Origin: Salinibacter grassmerensis
Lineage (GTDB): Bacteria > Bacteroidota > Rhodothermia > Rhodothermales > Salinibacteraceae
Length of the DNA: 64,000 bases
Direction: 5' to 3'
Assembly (NCBI RefSeq): GCF_947077765.1
Contig: NZ_CAMTTF010000002.1
Span: 682,001 to 746,000, forward strand
The position numbers were made by a program, and so were the translations under genes. This document shows positions 55,260 through 63,731 of the stretch, piece after piece. A model generated the notes under the pieces. The model had not been told where the DNA came from. It did not search any database and worked only from the letters and a program-made list of their open reading frames with translations. Each line of letters opens with the position of its first letter. Position 1 is the first letter of the stretch.

Positions 55260-55511
55260 ATGAATTTGACTGACGATTGTGCGGTCGGGAAGACTGAACT
55301 CGTCGCCCGAGACTCCCTCGAAATGAGGAACGATTCCGTGTCCGGAGTCGCAGTGAGTCAATCGATTCTAGGAAGAATCTTGAGCTACGGCACCATCGAA
55401 GTCCGTGGAGAGGAAGCTGATGGTGTAAGATTTGGATACATCAAGAAACCAGAGGAACTGAGAAACACCATGCAGAAATATCTGGCGGATGTAGCAGATG
55501 AAGCCCAGTAG
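55260..55511 (+). pseudogene. Truncated PH-domain (DUF304/YdbT-like) protein
   Basis: The 83-residue frame contains only the end of a bacterial PH domain: SQSILGRILSYGTIEVRG, then VRFGYIKKPEELRNTMQKYL. This matches the conserved SxLGRLLGYGTVxVxG and DPxELRxxI parts of the DUF304 domain. The usual membrane segments and first half of the domain are missing, so it is best read as a remnant. GC is visibly lower than in neighbours, suggesting transfer. The upstream 20 codons show no family similarity. Confidence 0.6.
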
Positions 55512-55821
55512 CCTCAGTGGGAATCGCTGGGGAGGTGCAGAGAGTCAAAGAGCGACGAGCGATGATCTCCTCGTCCACTTTGGCCTTCGTGTCGGGTTTT
55601 CGGAGTTTGAGATCGTCCCTCCCCGAAAACCCTGTAGCACTCGGTCTAGAATTAAGCTGTAGGCCTGCGAGCCGCACCAATGTTTTAAGCGGCTTCTTTG
55701 ACAATCTCGGCCCCCTTAGCGCCACCAGCTTGTTTCTTCCAGACAGCTTGTTTTTCTCAGATCCTCTTCCAAACTTGCGTCTGATTAAAACTACATGCCA
55801 TCTCAAAACCCTGACCTAACT
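55512..55821. other. Lower-GC intergenic stretch
   Basis: These 310 bases are AT-richer than the genome and hold no gene I can support. They join the truncated PH-domain gene to the Bor-like lipoprotein gene and probably contain the promoter of the latter. The composition suggests transferred DNA. Confidence 0.4.
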
Positions 55822-56274
55822 ATGCGTAAATTCGTACTCCCATGTCTCATTGCTTTCGCACTGGTTCTTTCGGGTTGTTACAGTGCTCAAGTAACGACCG
55901 AGAAGGAGCCAGGTGGGGAAACAATTGAAATGCGCAAGACCGGATTTGTCAACGGTCTAGTGATGCAAGGTATGCCTGTAGATGGAGCCAGGATGTGTCC
56001 TAATGGTGTGGCCTCTGTGTCGACGGAGCTCACATTCTTGGACCAGTTCCTTGGGGCACTCACAGGCGGAATCTACTCTCCGATGACCGTCACCCTTAAC
56101 TGCGCATCTGGCGAGATGTCTGGCGGAATGTCCAAGCTTGTGCCAGCGCCGGACATCGACTTCAAGCTTCCGGAAGAGACCAAGCAGACGGAGGTTGAAA
56201 AGACCATCAGTGCTGCGGCTCAGAAGTCGGCGACCATGGACCGTCCCGTTCAGGTGAAGTTCACCAGCCAGTAG
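55822..56274 (+). CDS. Bor-like lipoprotein
   Basis: The 150-residue lipoprotein has signal FVLPCLIAFALVLSGC and a mature domain resembling phage lambda Bor: a GFVNGLVMQGMPVDGARMCPNG strand region followed by VSTELTFLDQFLGALTGGIYSPMTVTLNC, as in Bor's TEQTFVN-type and GIYTP-type segments. Bor is an outer-membrane lipoprotein that aids serum resistance in E. coli; the role here is unknown. The ATG at 55822 gives a proper signal peptide. GC is lower than in flanking genes, consistent with the phage- or plasmid-borne origin of Bor-type genes. Confidence 0.65.
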   Translation: MRKFVLPCLIAFALVLSGCYSAQVTTEKEPGGETIEMRKTGFVNGLVMQGMPVDGARMCPNGVASVSTELTFLDQFLGALTGGIYSPMTVTLNCASGEMSGGMSKLVPAPDIDFKLPEETKQTEVEKTISAAAQKSATMDRPVQVKFTSQ

Positions 56275-56784
56275 GGCGTCTACTCTTCCCGGTCTGTTCG
56301 ATACGTATTAAAGAAGAGTAGGGACGGGCGATGGGCAAGAGGCGTTCTACCCTTCGCTCATGAAAGCTAGTGTTTTCAACGCTCAGTTGCTCGCCTCTCC
56401 GGTCTGTCGACCCGGGGAGGCGGGCGTTTTTGTTCGTCCCCACTGGGCGCGGGACGAAGGCAATGTGCTCAGCGCCTCCACGCATGTCTGTGCCAGATTG
56501 TGCCGCGACTGACGTTTCCGCGGGTTTTAAGTAAGACGACGGCCGCTGGGCTGCCCGGTTTTTGTGTCTTAGACAGCTGGATCCCCACATTCCTCTGCTC
56601 CGTTACGCCGAAGAATTGATTGGCGAGGGGCTGATTCACCCTGCTAGCGGTGAGCGCGCACTGACAATTTTGAAAGCCCCTCTGCCAACTCTCCCGGCTC
56701 GGACGTTTTCTTTTTGCACCAAAGCCTTCCAGTAGGTCTCAGAGTCTCCCCCTCCTGCCTGCACTTCGACATCGGGTTACTTCT
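56275..56784. other. Gene-poor gap before the integrase scar
   Basis: About 510 bases hold no gene I can support. Stretches resembling decayed coding DNA run towards the integrase remnant at 56785. Confidence 0.35.
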
Positions 56785-56905
56785 GCACCCACACCCGCGT
56801 CGAAAGGGCCGATGGCCATCGACGGACGGCACGTCCTCCGAGTGATTTCGGAGATTCTGGGACACCCCAGTCCCCAGGTCACGAGATGCACTTGCCAAAT
56901 AGAAA
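56785..56905 (+). pseudogene. Integrase C-terminal scar beside tRNA-Leu(TAG)
   Basis: On the plus strand, bases near 56815-56887 translate as AIDGRHVLRVISEILGHPSP followed by QVT, the conserved end of a tyrosine recombinase. The next codons are out of frame: CACGAGATG here against CACGGAGATG in the remnant at 17.6 kb, a one-base deletion. The catalytic Tyr is lost. It lies about 50 bp from the 3' end of tRNA-Leu(TAG) and shares roughly 50 bp of similar DNA with the scar next to tRNA-Leu(CAG). Confidence 0.65.
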
Positions 56906-56907
56906 AC

Positions 56908-56944
56908 GCCCCTCAAATCGCCGCTTGAAGGCGTTGAGGGGCGC
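56908..56944 (-). terminator. Rho-independent terminator of tRNA-Leu(TAG)
   Basis: A 10-bp stem, CGCCCCTCAA (56908-56917) with TTGAGGGGCG (56935-56944), is followed on the minus strand by TTTTCTATTTGG. It closely resembles the terminator after tRNA-Leu(CAG). Confidence 0.8.
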
Positions 56945-56954
56945 TTAAGGCGGT

Positions 56955-57039
56955 GCGAAAGGGGGGACTCGAACCCCCACGGGGCTAGGCCCCACGAGAT
57001 CCTAAGTCTCGCGCGTCTACCAATTCCGCCACTTTCGCG
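56955..57039 (-). tRNA. tRNA-Leu (TAG)
   Basis: The minus strand folds as a class II tRNA: acceptor GCGAAAG/CTTTCGC, anticodon stem CGAGA/TCTCG with loop CTTAGGA (anticodon TAG), a long variable arm (GTGGGGCCTAGCCCC) and T-arm GGGGGTTCGAGTCCCCC. CCA is not encoded. Confidence 0.95.
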
Positions 57040-57389
57040 TGCGGAAGAGGGGTCTCAGAGCGCCATTTCGGGGGATTTTTGCCCCGATTCCGGCATTCTG
57101 TACACACCTCTGGTCACAGCTGGGTAATTTTGATGTGTACAATTTTTGTACACAGGCAGGATGTCTTGGTGCCCAGTTCATAGAATATCGGGGAGCACAT
57201 ACGGCACTTCCGAAGTCTGGTTCAGTGCCGGTCGCAAGAAGCCGTATAGAAAAGTGAGGAAGATGGCATCCGGGAGTCCCCCGGAAGGGTGCTTGGTGGA
57301 CAGAGCCCGTCACACGGGGTGCCCCGCGAGCGTACACGGCTCGCTATGCAAGCGCCCCCCCGGATGACTGCCGCCGTCCCGCACTCCTC
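57040..57389. promoter_or_regulatory. Upstream region of tRNA-Leu with a palindrome cluster
   Basis: There is no gene in these 350 bases. TGTGTACAA and TTGTACACA form a perfect 9-bp inverted repeat with a TTT centre at 57134-57154, and TGTACACA occurs again at 57099-57106. The grouping looks like a regulator-binding site. It lies between the tRNA 5' end and the integrase gene. Confidence 0.4.
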
Positions 57390-58529
57390 CTACCCGACCG
57401 AATGGGCAGGAGGGAAGAACCCCAGCTCAGTGGTGGCTTCGGCAAACTCTTCGTGGAAGGCAGAGGGCTCCTGCTGGAGCTCCTCCAGCGACGGTGCAAG
57501 ACGGGCGTACGGCTCCGTGGACTTCACCGACGAGTAGCCGAAAAGCTGCATCAGATCCCTCGACGTGTACCCCAGGAGCATCAGCCACGAGGCGCAGGTG
57601 TGCCGCGTGCAGTTCGTGAAGTTGAGCTCCTCATCGAGCCCAGTCTTCCGCACGTACCGCTTCACGGTGCGCGAGAGGCGCCGTGTGTCAATCTGCTCCG
57701 ACCGTGCCCCACCGAAGAGGAAGTCGGAATCCGCATTGCCTTCGGCAGCCCCCTTCGCTACCTCCAGGGCCATTGAACACAGCGGGATTTTTCGGTCGTA
57801 GTCGTCTCCTTCGTAGTCGAAGTGAGCCGGGTTGGGCTCCTTATTGGGGGCAGGGACCTGGAGCGTCTCCTCATCGAAGTCGACATGCCGGACCCGCACG
57901 TGCTTCAGCTCCCCGGGGCGGAGGCCCGTCGCCGTGGCAAACTTCAAGGGCGGGAGCACCCAGATCAACTCGTTCTCCTTGATCCCCTTCCGACCCTCCA
58001 TCTGGGAACGCCTCTCGTAGTCCGCTTCGATGGCGTAGGTGAGCTCGGCAAACTCTTGGGGGGAGAGGTAGGGGCGCTCCACTGCGGGCGGCTCCGGGCG
58101 CTCTACGTCCTGCATGGGGTTCTGCCCAGGGCGGATGTGCTCCTCGCCCACGAGCCACTCGTAGAAGGCGTTTAGCCGAGAGTACATGCTCACCCTGTAG
58201 GCGTCAGATATGGAGGGGCGCCCCAGGTACTCGCGGATGGTTTCTGGGCGCACGTCCTCCGGTGTGTCTACGAGCAGGGGCGTGTGATCCTGGAAGAAGG
58301 TCCCGAGCGTTCCACGAAGCGTGCGACGGGTATTGTCCGTGAGCCCCTGACGGTTGATGTACCGACCGGCAGCTTCCTTCCAGGGGATCCCTCCAGCTCC
58401 GTTGTCCTCGTCTGCCTCGTCACGTGCGCCTCTGCCCGCGTCGTCACCTCCTTGTGGGGAGCTCCCTGTGTTCTCTGTCTCGTCCGTGTTGCCTGTGTCG
58501 TTGGAGTCTGTATCGCTGGGGTACGTCAT
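57390..58529 (-). CDS. Tyrosine recombinase / site-specific integrase
   Basis: The 379-residue protein has an acidic low-complexity N-terminal tail (about 1-48), a core-binding SAM-like domain (about 50-145; LTDNTRRTLRGTLGTFF) and a catalytic domain (about 155-360). The first catalytic Arg is in ATGLRPGELKHV near residue 201. The second box reads NCTRHTCASWL, so the usual first His is Asn while Arg and the second His are kept. The catalytic Tyr lies in STEPYARL near 340. It appears complete and may be active. It begins the island that holds cas3 and the CRISPR arrays and lies 350 bp from the 5' side of tRNA-Leu(TAG), rather than the usual 3' side. Confidence 0.85.
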   Translation of the reverse strand: MTYPSDTDSNDTGNTDETENTGSSPQGGDDAGRGARDEADEDNGAGGIPWKEAAGRYINRQGLTDNTRRTLRGTLGTFFQDHTPLLVDTPEDVRPETIREYLGRPSISDAYRVSMYSRLNAFYEWLVGEEHIRPGQNPMQDVERPEPPAVERPYLSPQEFAELTYAIEADYERRSQMEGRKGIKENELIWVLPPLKFATATGLRPGELKHVRVRHVDFDEETLQVPAPNKEPNPAHFDYEGDDYDRKIPLCSMALEVAKGAAEGNADSDFLFGGARSEQIDTRRLSRTVKRYVRKTGLDEELNFTNCTRHTCASWLMLLGYTSRDLMQLFGYSSVKSTEPYARLAPSLEELQQEPSAFHEEFAEATTELGFFPPAHSVG

Positions 58530-59095
58530 GTGGGCCTCTCATGTGTGAGTGAAAAAGTGGATCCGCATGGACACAAGGGGTGTCCTGCTCGCGAGATGTT
58601 TGTCGCGGCGCGGCACTCACCATGGTAGGCAGAGGTCAAGCCAAGTGAATGAACCAGGCATGATTTAAAGTAGGCCCGAAAATAGCAATAAAGTGCAGGT
58701 CATAAGTATGGCTTACCTGTCATGGCGCGTGATGAAAGCCTCTGTTTAACGGAGCTGAAGGGCATTATTAAGTCCAAATGCTCTGTATTTTCGGTGCATA
58801 GAACCCCGGGGTCAAAATCATCAAAGGGGGGGTGGGTTCGGCGTTGTCTAATGTGCTCAGAGACTAACTTCAATACGTCAGTTTCGGGCCTATATTAACG
58901 ATCATCTAAACATATTATGTGAGAGTTTTTTTCGTCGGTAAAAATCTGTTGGACCAGTTATCCTATTCTTTGCAATTCATGTCATCAACATCCGGTTGCG
59001 GTCGCAGATGTAGAAGGTATGTTGGGGCTACCTGATCGCGGGACCACGGCTTCGGTCACTTGCTACTTCACCTATTTCCGGCACACGCAGAGATC
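58530..59095. other. AT-rich gene-poor region
   Basis: About 566 bases hold no gene I can support. They are markedly lower in GC than the rest of the window (for example 58890-58990) and separate the integrase from the small XRE regulator. Composition suggests acquired DNA and promoter sequence. Confidence 0.4.
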
Positions 59096-59347
59096 ATGAT
59101 AGACGCACCCCCAGGCGCACGTTATGAGACACCCTCCATGACCCCGTCAGATTTGGCGGAGCGGGCACGCAATCTCCGGGAAGAGTCGGGCCTCACGCAG
59201 CGGGATCTTGCAGACAAGATCGAGTGCTCCCCCTCGACGATCTCGAAGGCGGAAAACTACCACAAGGGCGACGGGATGATCAGCGCCCGCATCACCATCA
59301 TAGAGACGCTGACCGATGAGAAAGTGGAAGGGCCCTTTTACGGGTAA
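59096..59347 (+). CDS. Small XRE-family helix-turn-helix protein
   Basis: The 83-residue protein is essentially one Cro/C1-type HTH: LAERARNLREESGLTQRDLA, then DKIECSPSTISKAENY, giving the canonical helix 2-turn-helix 3 with the SxxTISKxE recognition core. A short acidic end follows (ITIIETLTDEKVEGPFYG). I start at ATG 59096; 59060 is an alternative. Single-domain XRE proteins often control mobile elements or toxin-antitoxin and defence loci. It converges with cas3, whose end is 82 bp away. Confidence 0.75.
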   Translation: MIDAPPGARYETPSMTPSDLAERARNLREESGLTQRDLADKIECSPSTISKAENYHKGDGMISARITIIETLTDEKVEGPFYG

Positions 59348-59429
59348 TGGGACAAAACCCTCCGGCGAAATGCGCCCACGCCATTCCGAAGCAGGGAAAA
59401 TCCGGGGGTGTTTGGTTTATACGGACCCG

Positions 59430-61610
59430 TTACCCCTGGAAGATCAGTCCTGTCTCGTCGTCGTACGGGCTCGGCTCGGTTAGCGCCACTACCTGCTCGA
59501 CGTTATCGGTCCCTACCTCGACTTCTTGGGTGACGAAGCGATCCGAGTACTGATCGTAGCGGTAGCTGGGGACGGAAACGGTGTGTTGCGTGGTCGCCTG
59601 CTGGAAGGCCCGGTAGCCCTCGTACTGGTCTTGCACGTCATCTTCGGAGACGAACACCTCAACCTGTGGGCCAATGATCCGGCTTTGCCAGCGGGCAGTG
59701 TCGGTCTCGTCCTCGTCCTGCGCAGTTTGTGGACGAATGAGCCAGTGCTGCCGAAACTCCTGGCGAAGGGACTCCTGGTTGCGCTCTGCCTGATCGGAAA
59801 AGCTCAGCGGCTCGCTGTAGACGGCGTTTGTGCGCTCCTTGAGGTCGAGCTTCGTCAGGCGCTGTCCCTCTTGTAGCTCTTCGTCGGTTTGGAGCAGGGC
59901 ATCGGAGGCTCGCCACCCTTCTCCAGGCGAGAGGGTGCCGTAGGGAGCCGGGTACAGGGTGCCGTCGCGAAGAGGACGAATGAGGTGCAGGGTGCCGTCC
60001 GAGTCGCCAAAACGGCTTAGGCGCCCAGTGCGCTGCGCGAGGCGGTCGATGGGGCACAACTCGCTGACCATCACCGGGGCGCTGACGTTGAGGCTCATCT
60101 CGCCGATCTGTGTCATCACCGCGACCCCTTCGTTACTGCCGTCACTGCCGCCGTCCCCAAGCATTGCCCGGATCGCCTGCTCTTTGCTAGCTTTGTGGGG
60201 TTCGGTGAAGCGGCTGTGGTAGAGCACGAGGTCGTCTCGGTGCCGCGCAAGGAGGCGGTAGTACGCCGCTGCCCGAGCCACGGTGTTGGCGTAGACGATC
60301 AGCCTTGGCGCCTCACGGGCAGTGTCAATGAGCCACTGCATATCCTCAGGTTCTGCTCCATCCTGATCGGGCTCCTCCACACCGTGAACGGACACAATCT
60401 CCACGGTGGTGTCGGCGGTAGTTGTATCGAGCGGGGAAGGAGGGTCCTCGCGGTCGGGAAAGTAGACGCTCAGGTGCTCGTCAGGCAGGGTGGCACTCAT
60501 GACCAGCACGGGGACTTCTAACTCCCGCAAGACCGCCATCATCGTCTCGATGTTGGCCTGCACCACGTCGTCGTAGAAGTCACACTCGTCGATGATGAGG
60601 GCGCTGTGGGCGAGGTTGGCGAAGCGGAGATGGTCTTCCTCACGTCGCCCGGTGAGGCAGGCAAGCACCTGATCGATAGTGGTGACGGTCAGTGGGTACA
60701 GAAACTGACGCGCCATTGACAGCCGCTCGAAGAGCCGATCTGCGCCATCGAGGTGCTGCCACGCGCTAGAGTGATAGAGCCCGCTTGTGACATGCGATTC
60801 GGTGTCTGCGGCGAGCGAGGAGGCGGTGAACCGGGTGGGCAGAGCGATGATGGCACGGCGGGCCCGCTGACTGCGGACCTGCTCACGGGCCCAGAGGAGT
60901 GACGCAGCGGTCTTGCCGGAGCCGGTCTCTGAGCGCAGCGCAAGTGTCGGCTTGTCGGCGTGCTCCAACGCTGCCTCCTGCACCGGACGGTAGTGCGGCG
61001 TGCCGTCTTCGCCTGTGTAAGGGAAGTGGTACCGGAAGGGGCGCAGGGGAAGCGGGTCGGGAGCGTCCGGGGCCTCGATTTGGCTTGCGCGGCGGTCGGC
61101 GAGCTGAAGAAGCGCCCGAACCACGTCGTATTCGTAGCGCTGACGCACCAGCGCGGAGAAGTCTTTGTGGCGCCCGTTACGCTGCTGCTGGCGCATCTCC
61201 TGCCAGTACCTCGTGTGGTCGTCGTAGCCAGAACCTCCGGTGGTCCAGCGGTCCTCGTGGGCCCATGAGAGCTTGTTGTGGTGAGCGCCGATGGCGACCC
61301 GAGACGGGTCATCGAGCGTTGCGCTCTCGTCGCCGTCGATGGTGCGCAGAGAGGCGAGCTCGTGCCGCAGCCCGACCTTCCGAAGCCGATCCTCCTCTGC
61401 GCATCGCTGCCAGCGGTCGTGGGCCTTGCCCCGGTCGTGGTGGACGGCGGCTTGGAGCAGTCGCTCTCGCAAGTCTGCGCCGGTCAAACGATGATACTTT
61501 ACGTGGTACCGCAGACGAGCGAGGATGGACTCTGCCTCCGCCACCACGTCTTCCGTGTGCTCTTGAAGCGTAAGGGGCGGATCTGTCTTGGCAAGCGCGT
61601 AATCATTCAT
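59430..61610 (-). CDS. cas3: CRISPR-associated helicase-nuclease Cas3 (HD-helicase fusion)
   Basis: The 726-residue type I effector nuclease-helicase has an N-terminal HD nuclease (HHDRGKAHDRW near residues 57-67, with downstream GAHHNKLSW). Superfamily 2 helicase motifs follow: Walker A TGSGKT near 227, DExx box DECD near 340, SATLP and motif VI QRTGRLSRFG. It is recruited by Cascade to degrade target DNA. The HD-helicase fusion argues for type I-A, I-B, I-C, I-E or I-F rather than I-D; the 30-nt repeats fit an I-B-like subtype best. No other cas gene is in the window. The start lies about 30 bp from the terminal, degenerate repeat of the adjacent array. Confidence 0.9.
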   Translation of the reverse strand: MNDYALAKTDPPLTLQEHTEDVVAEAESILARLRYHVKYHRLTGADLRERLLQAAVHHDRGKAHDRWQRCAEEDRLRKVGLRHELASLRTIDGDESATLDDPSRVAIGAHHNKLSWAHEDRWTTGGSGYDDHTRYWQEMRQQQRNGRHKDFSALVRQRYEYDVVRALLQLADRRASQIEAPDAPDPLPLRPFRYHFPYTGEDGTPHYRPVQEAALEHADKPTLALRSETGSGKTAASLLWAREQVRSQRARRAIIALPTRFTASSLAADTESHVTSGLYHSSAWQHLDGADRLFERLSMARQFLYPLTVTTIDQVLACLTGRREEDHLRFANLAHSALIIDECDFYDDVVQANIETMMAVLRELEVPVLVMSATLPDEHLSVYFPDREDPPSPLDTTTADTTVEIVSVHGVEEPDQDGAEPEDMQWLIDTAREAPRLIVYANTVARAAAYYRLLARHRDDLVLYHSRFTEPHKASKEQAIRAMLGDGGSDGSNEGVAVMTQIGEMSLNVSAPVMVSELCPIDRLAQRTGRLSRFGDSDGTLHLIRPLRDGTLYPAPYGTLSPGEGWRASDALLQTDEELQEGQRLTKLDLKERTNAVYSEPLSFSDQAERNQESLRQEFRQHWLIRPQTAQDEDETDTARWQSRIIGPQVEVFVSEDDVQDQYEGYRAFQQATTQHTVSVPSYRYDQYSDRFVTQEVEVGTDNVEQVVALTEPSPYDDETGLIFQG

Positions 61611-61654
61611 TCGACAGCTGCATGATTATCTGCGGGATGAGGTTGACACCACAA
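61608..61654 (-). promoter_or_regulatory. Candidate cas3 promoter within the terminal CRISPR repeat
   Basis: On the minus strand TTGTGG (61654-61649), inside the degenerate terminal repeat, and GATAAT (61630-61625) are 18 bp apart. A start site about 7 nt further on would leave a near-leaderless cas3 mRNA (ATG at 61610). This is a guess from consensus matching. Confidence 0.35.
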
Positions 61655-63451
61655 AGGGACGATTCAAACGGAGGCGACACGCGCAAGGCGCTACGCTGCT
61701 ACAACGACTTTCAACACCTAAAGGGTACGATTTAAGCACGTATTGAGATCGATCTCCCACCCGAACCGCTCACCTTTCGACACCAAGACGGTACGATTTA
61801 GACCGCATTTTTTGCAGAATGTCTGTCCGGTACTCCTCCTTTCTACACCTGAACAGTGCGATTCAAACTCGCCGTCCCCTTTCGCTCCGCGTCCTGGTAC
61901 GTCATCTTTCAACACCATAACGGTACGATTAAAACGACCTTGCCCGCAGCGTCCAGGATCTTCTGCTGCGCCTTTCAACACCACAAAGGTACGATTTAGA
62001 CTGAACCGTGAATCAGCGCGGTTCAACGTGGTGGCGTGCTTTCAACACCTCAACGGTATGATTTAAACCCGTCGCGGCAAAGCGCGTCTTCCCGCATCCT
62101 TCCTTTCAACACCTCAAAGGTACGGTTCAAGAGTCTAGGAGGTAGTTTGTCACCACGATATCGATGTTCTTTCAACACCTCAACGGGACGATTCAAACTA
62201 CGAGGCGCTGGCAAACGGCAGGGCGCCCAATGGTCTTTCAACACCTCAACGGTACGATTCAAACGCCGTTCTCGCTACGACCGACTCGATCCTGTACCGC
62301 TTTCAACACCACAAAGGGACGATTCAGACCTTTGAGATAGCCGCTACGCGCTGCTCCTCCGAGCGCTTTCAACACCTCAATGGTACGATTCAAACGCGTT
62401 ACGGACACAGTACACTGGCCCGTGCCGTCCTTTCAACACCTCAACGGTACGATTCAGACCGTACTGGAACGCCTCGGCGTCCACGTAATCGGCGATCTTT
62501 CGACACCTTAATAGTACGATTCAAACGCGACGGCTGCGACAGCCGCAACGACTGCCGTAACCTTTCAACACCATGAAGGGGCGATTCAGACTCCATCCAA
62601 GTGCGACTCTACCAGACAATCAAGCTCTTTCAACACCTTGACAGTACGATTTAGGCTTCTCCACGAGAATGGGTATATCAAAATCTTCGCCCTTTCAACA
62701 CCGCAAGGGGACGATTTAGACTCTTCGGCGTGCAGGCTTCCTCGTCGTCAAACTCCATCTTTCAACACCTCAATGGGGCGATTCAAATCGTTGAGCACGT
62801 TCTGATCCCGCTCAGGATACTAAAATTTTCAACACCAAAATGGTGCGATTCAGGTCTCCGTCGAGGACTGGGTAAAGCTGTCCGTACAGCATCTTTCAAC
62901 ACCAAAAGGGTACGATTCAAACCGTGATGATCGACGTGCTCAAGAACCTGCAAGGCGTCTTTCAACACCTCGACGGTACGATTCAAACTGGATCATGCCT
63001 TGGGGGACCTTCAGGGCTTCCTGCTTTCAACACCTCAACGGTACGATTCAAACGATCGTAACACACGAGATCGGACATGTCCTGGGAATCTTTCAACACC
63101 TCAAAGGGACGATTCAGACCCTGTGGCGCCCATGGGTCGTACGAGCCCCGCATGTACTTTCAACACCTCAACGGTACGATTCAAACGGTCCCTACGAGAA
63201 GCAGGGCACCGACTACCTGTACTTTCAACGCCTCAATGGGACGATTCAAACCGGCTGAAGGCAGCGGCGAAGCGAAAGCAGAAGATCAACTTTCAACACC
63301 TCAATGGGACGATTCAAACAATCTGCCGCTCGATCTTTCGAAGGTCCTCGGTGGCCTTTCAACACCTCAATGGGACGATTCAAACCTGCTTCACCAGGTC
63401 GAGAGCGTGGCGGTCGTGGACCTTTCAACACCTCAATGGGACGATTCAAAC
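61640..63451 (-). CRISPR. CRISPR array 1: 28 repeats, 27 spacers
   Basis: On the plus strand each 30-bp repeat reads CTTTCAACACC, a variable centre, then ACGATTCAAAC. Transcription is probably on the minus strand, giving an 8-nt tag of GTTGAAAG. Repeats start at 61640, 61708, 61774, 61839, 61906, 61972, 62039, 62103, 62169, 62235, 62300, 62366, 62430, 62497, 62562, 62627, 62692, 62759, 62826, 62893, 62959, 63024, 63090, 63157, 63222, 63290, 63356 and 63422. Spacers are 34-38 nt. The left end has the most degenerate repeats; the last three on the right are identical and a fourth differs at one base, so the leader side is right. Confidence 0.95.
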
Positions 63452-63731
63452 CCTACCAGTTCGTCTCAGAAGCCGATTTTCTGGAGGCTTATCAGGCATC
63501 TGAGGGTTGTAGACGGAATATCTGGTCATAACACAGGAAAATTGTCGTCACCCTCCCGCGGTTTTTACGCCACCGGAGGGGGACGAGGTTGTGCGGTAAG
63601 CATACGAGGTGCTACTCTGCCTCTGTGAAATGCTCCACGTTGCCCAGCGCGTCTCGTTGCAAGTAGATCAAGGGAGTTTATGAGCTAAATTCTATCCTTG
63701 AAATAAGCAGTTCTGCGAGATTCGAGCGCTC
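63452..63731. other. Inter-array gap, probable leader of array 1
   Basis: These 280 bases separate the last repeat of array 1 from the degenerate first repeat of array 2. They adjoin the homogeneous, youngest end of array 1 and include AT-rich patches (63530-63560, 63660-63710), so they are the likely leader and promoter of array 1. No gene is seen. Confidence 0.5.

Noticed and set aside
61718-63628. Several short frames across the CRISPR arrays with repeated FNTSTVRFK-like or LNRTVEVLK-like peptides
   Set aside because: They are translations of the CRISPR repeats and spacers, not genes.
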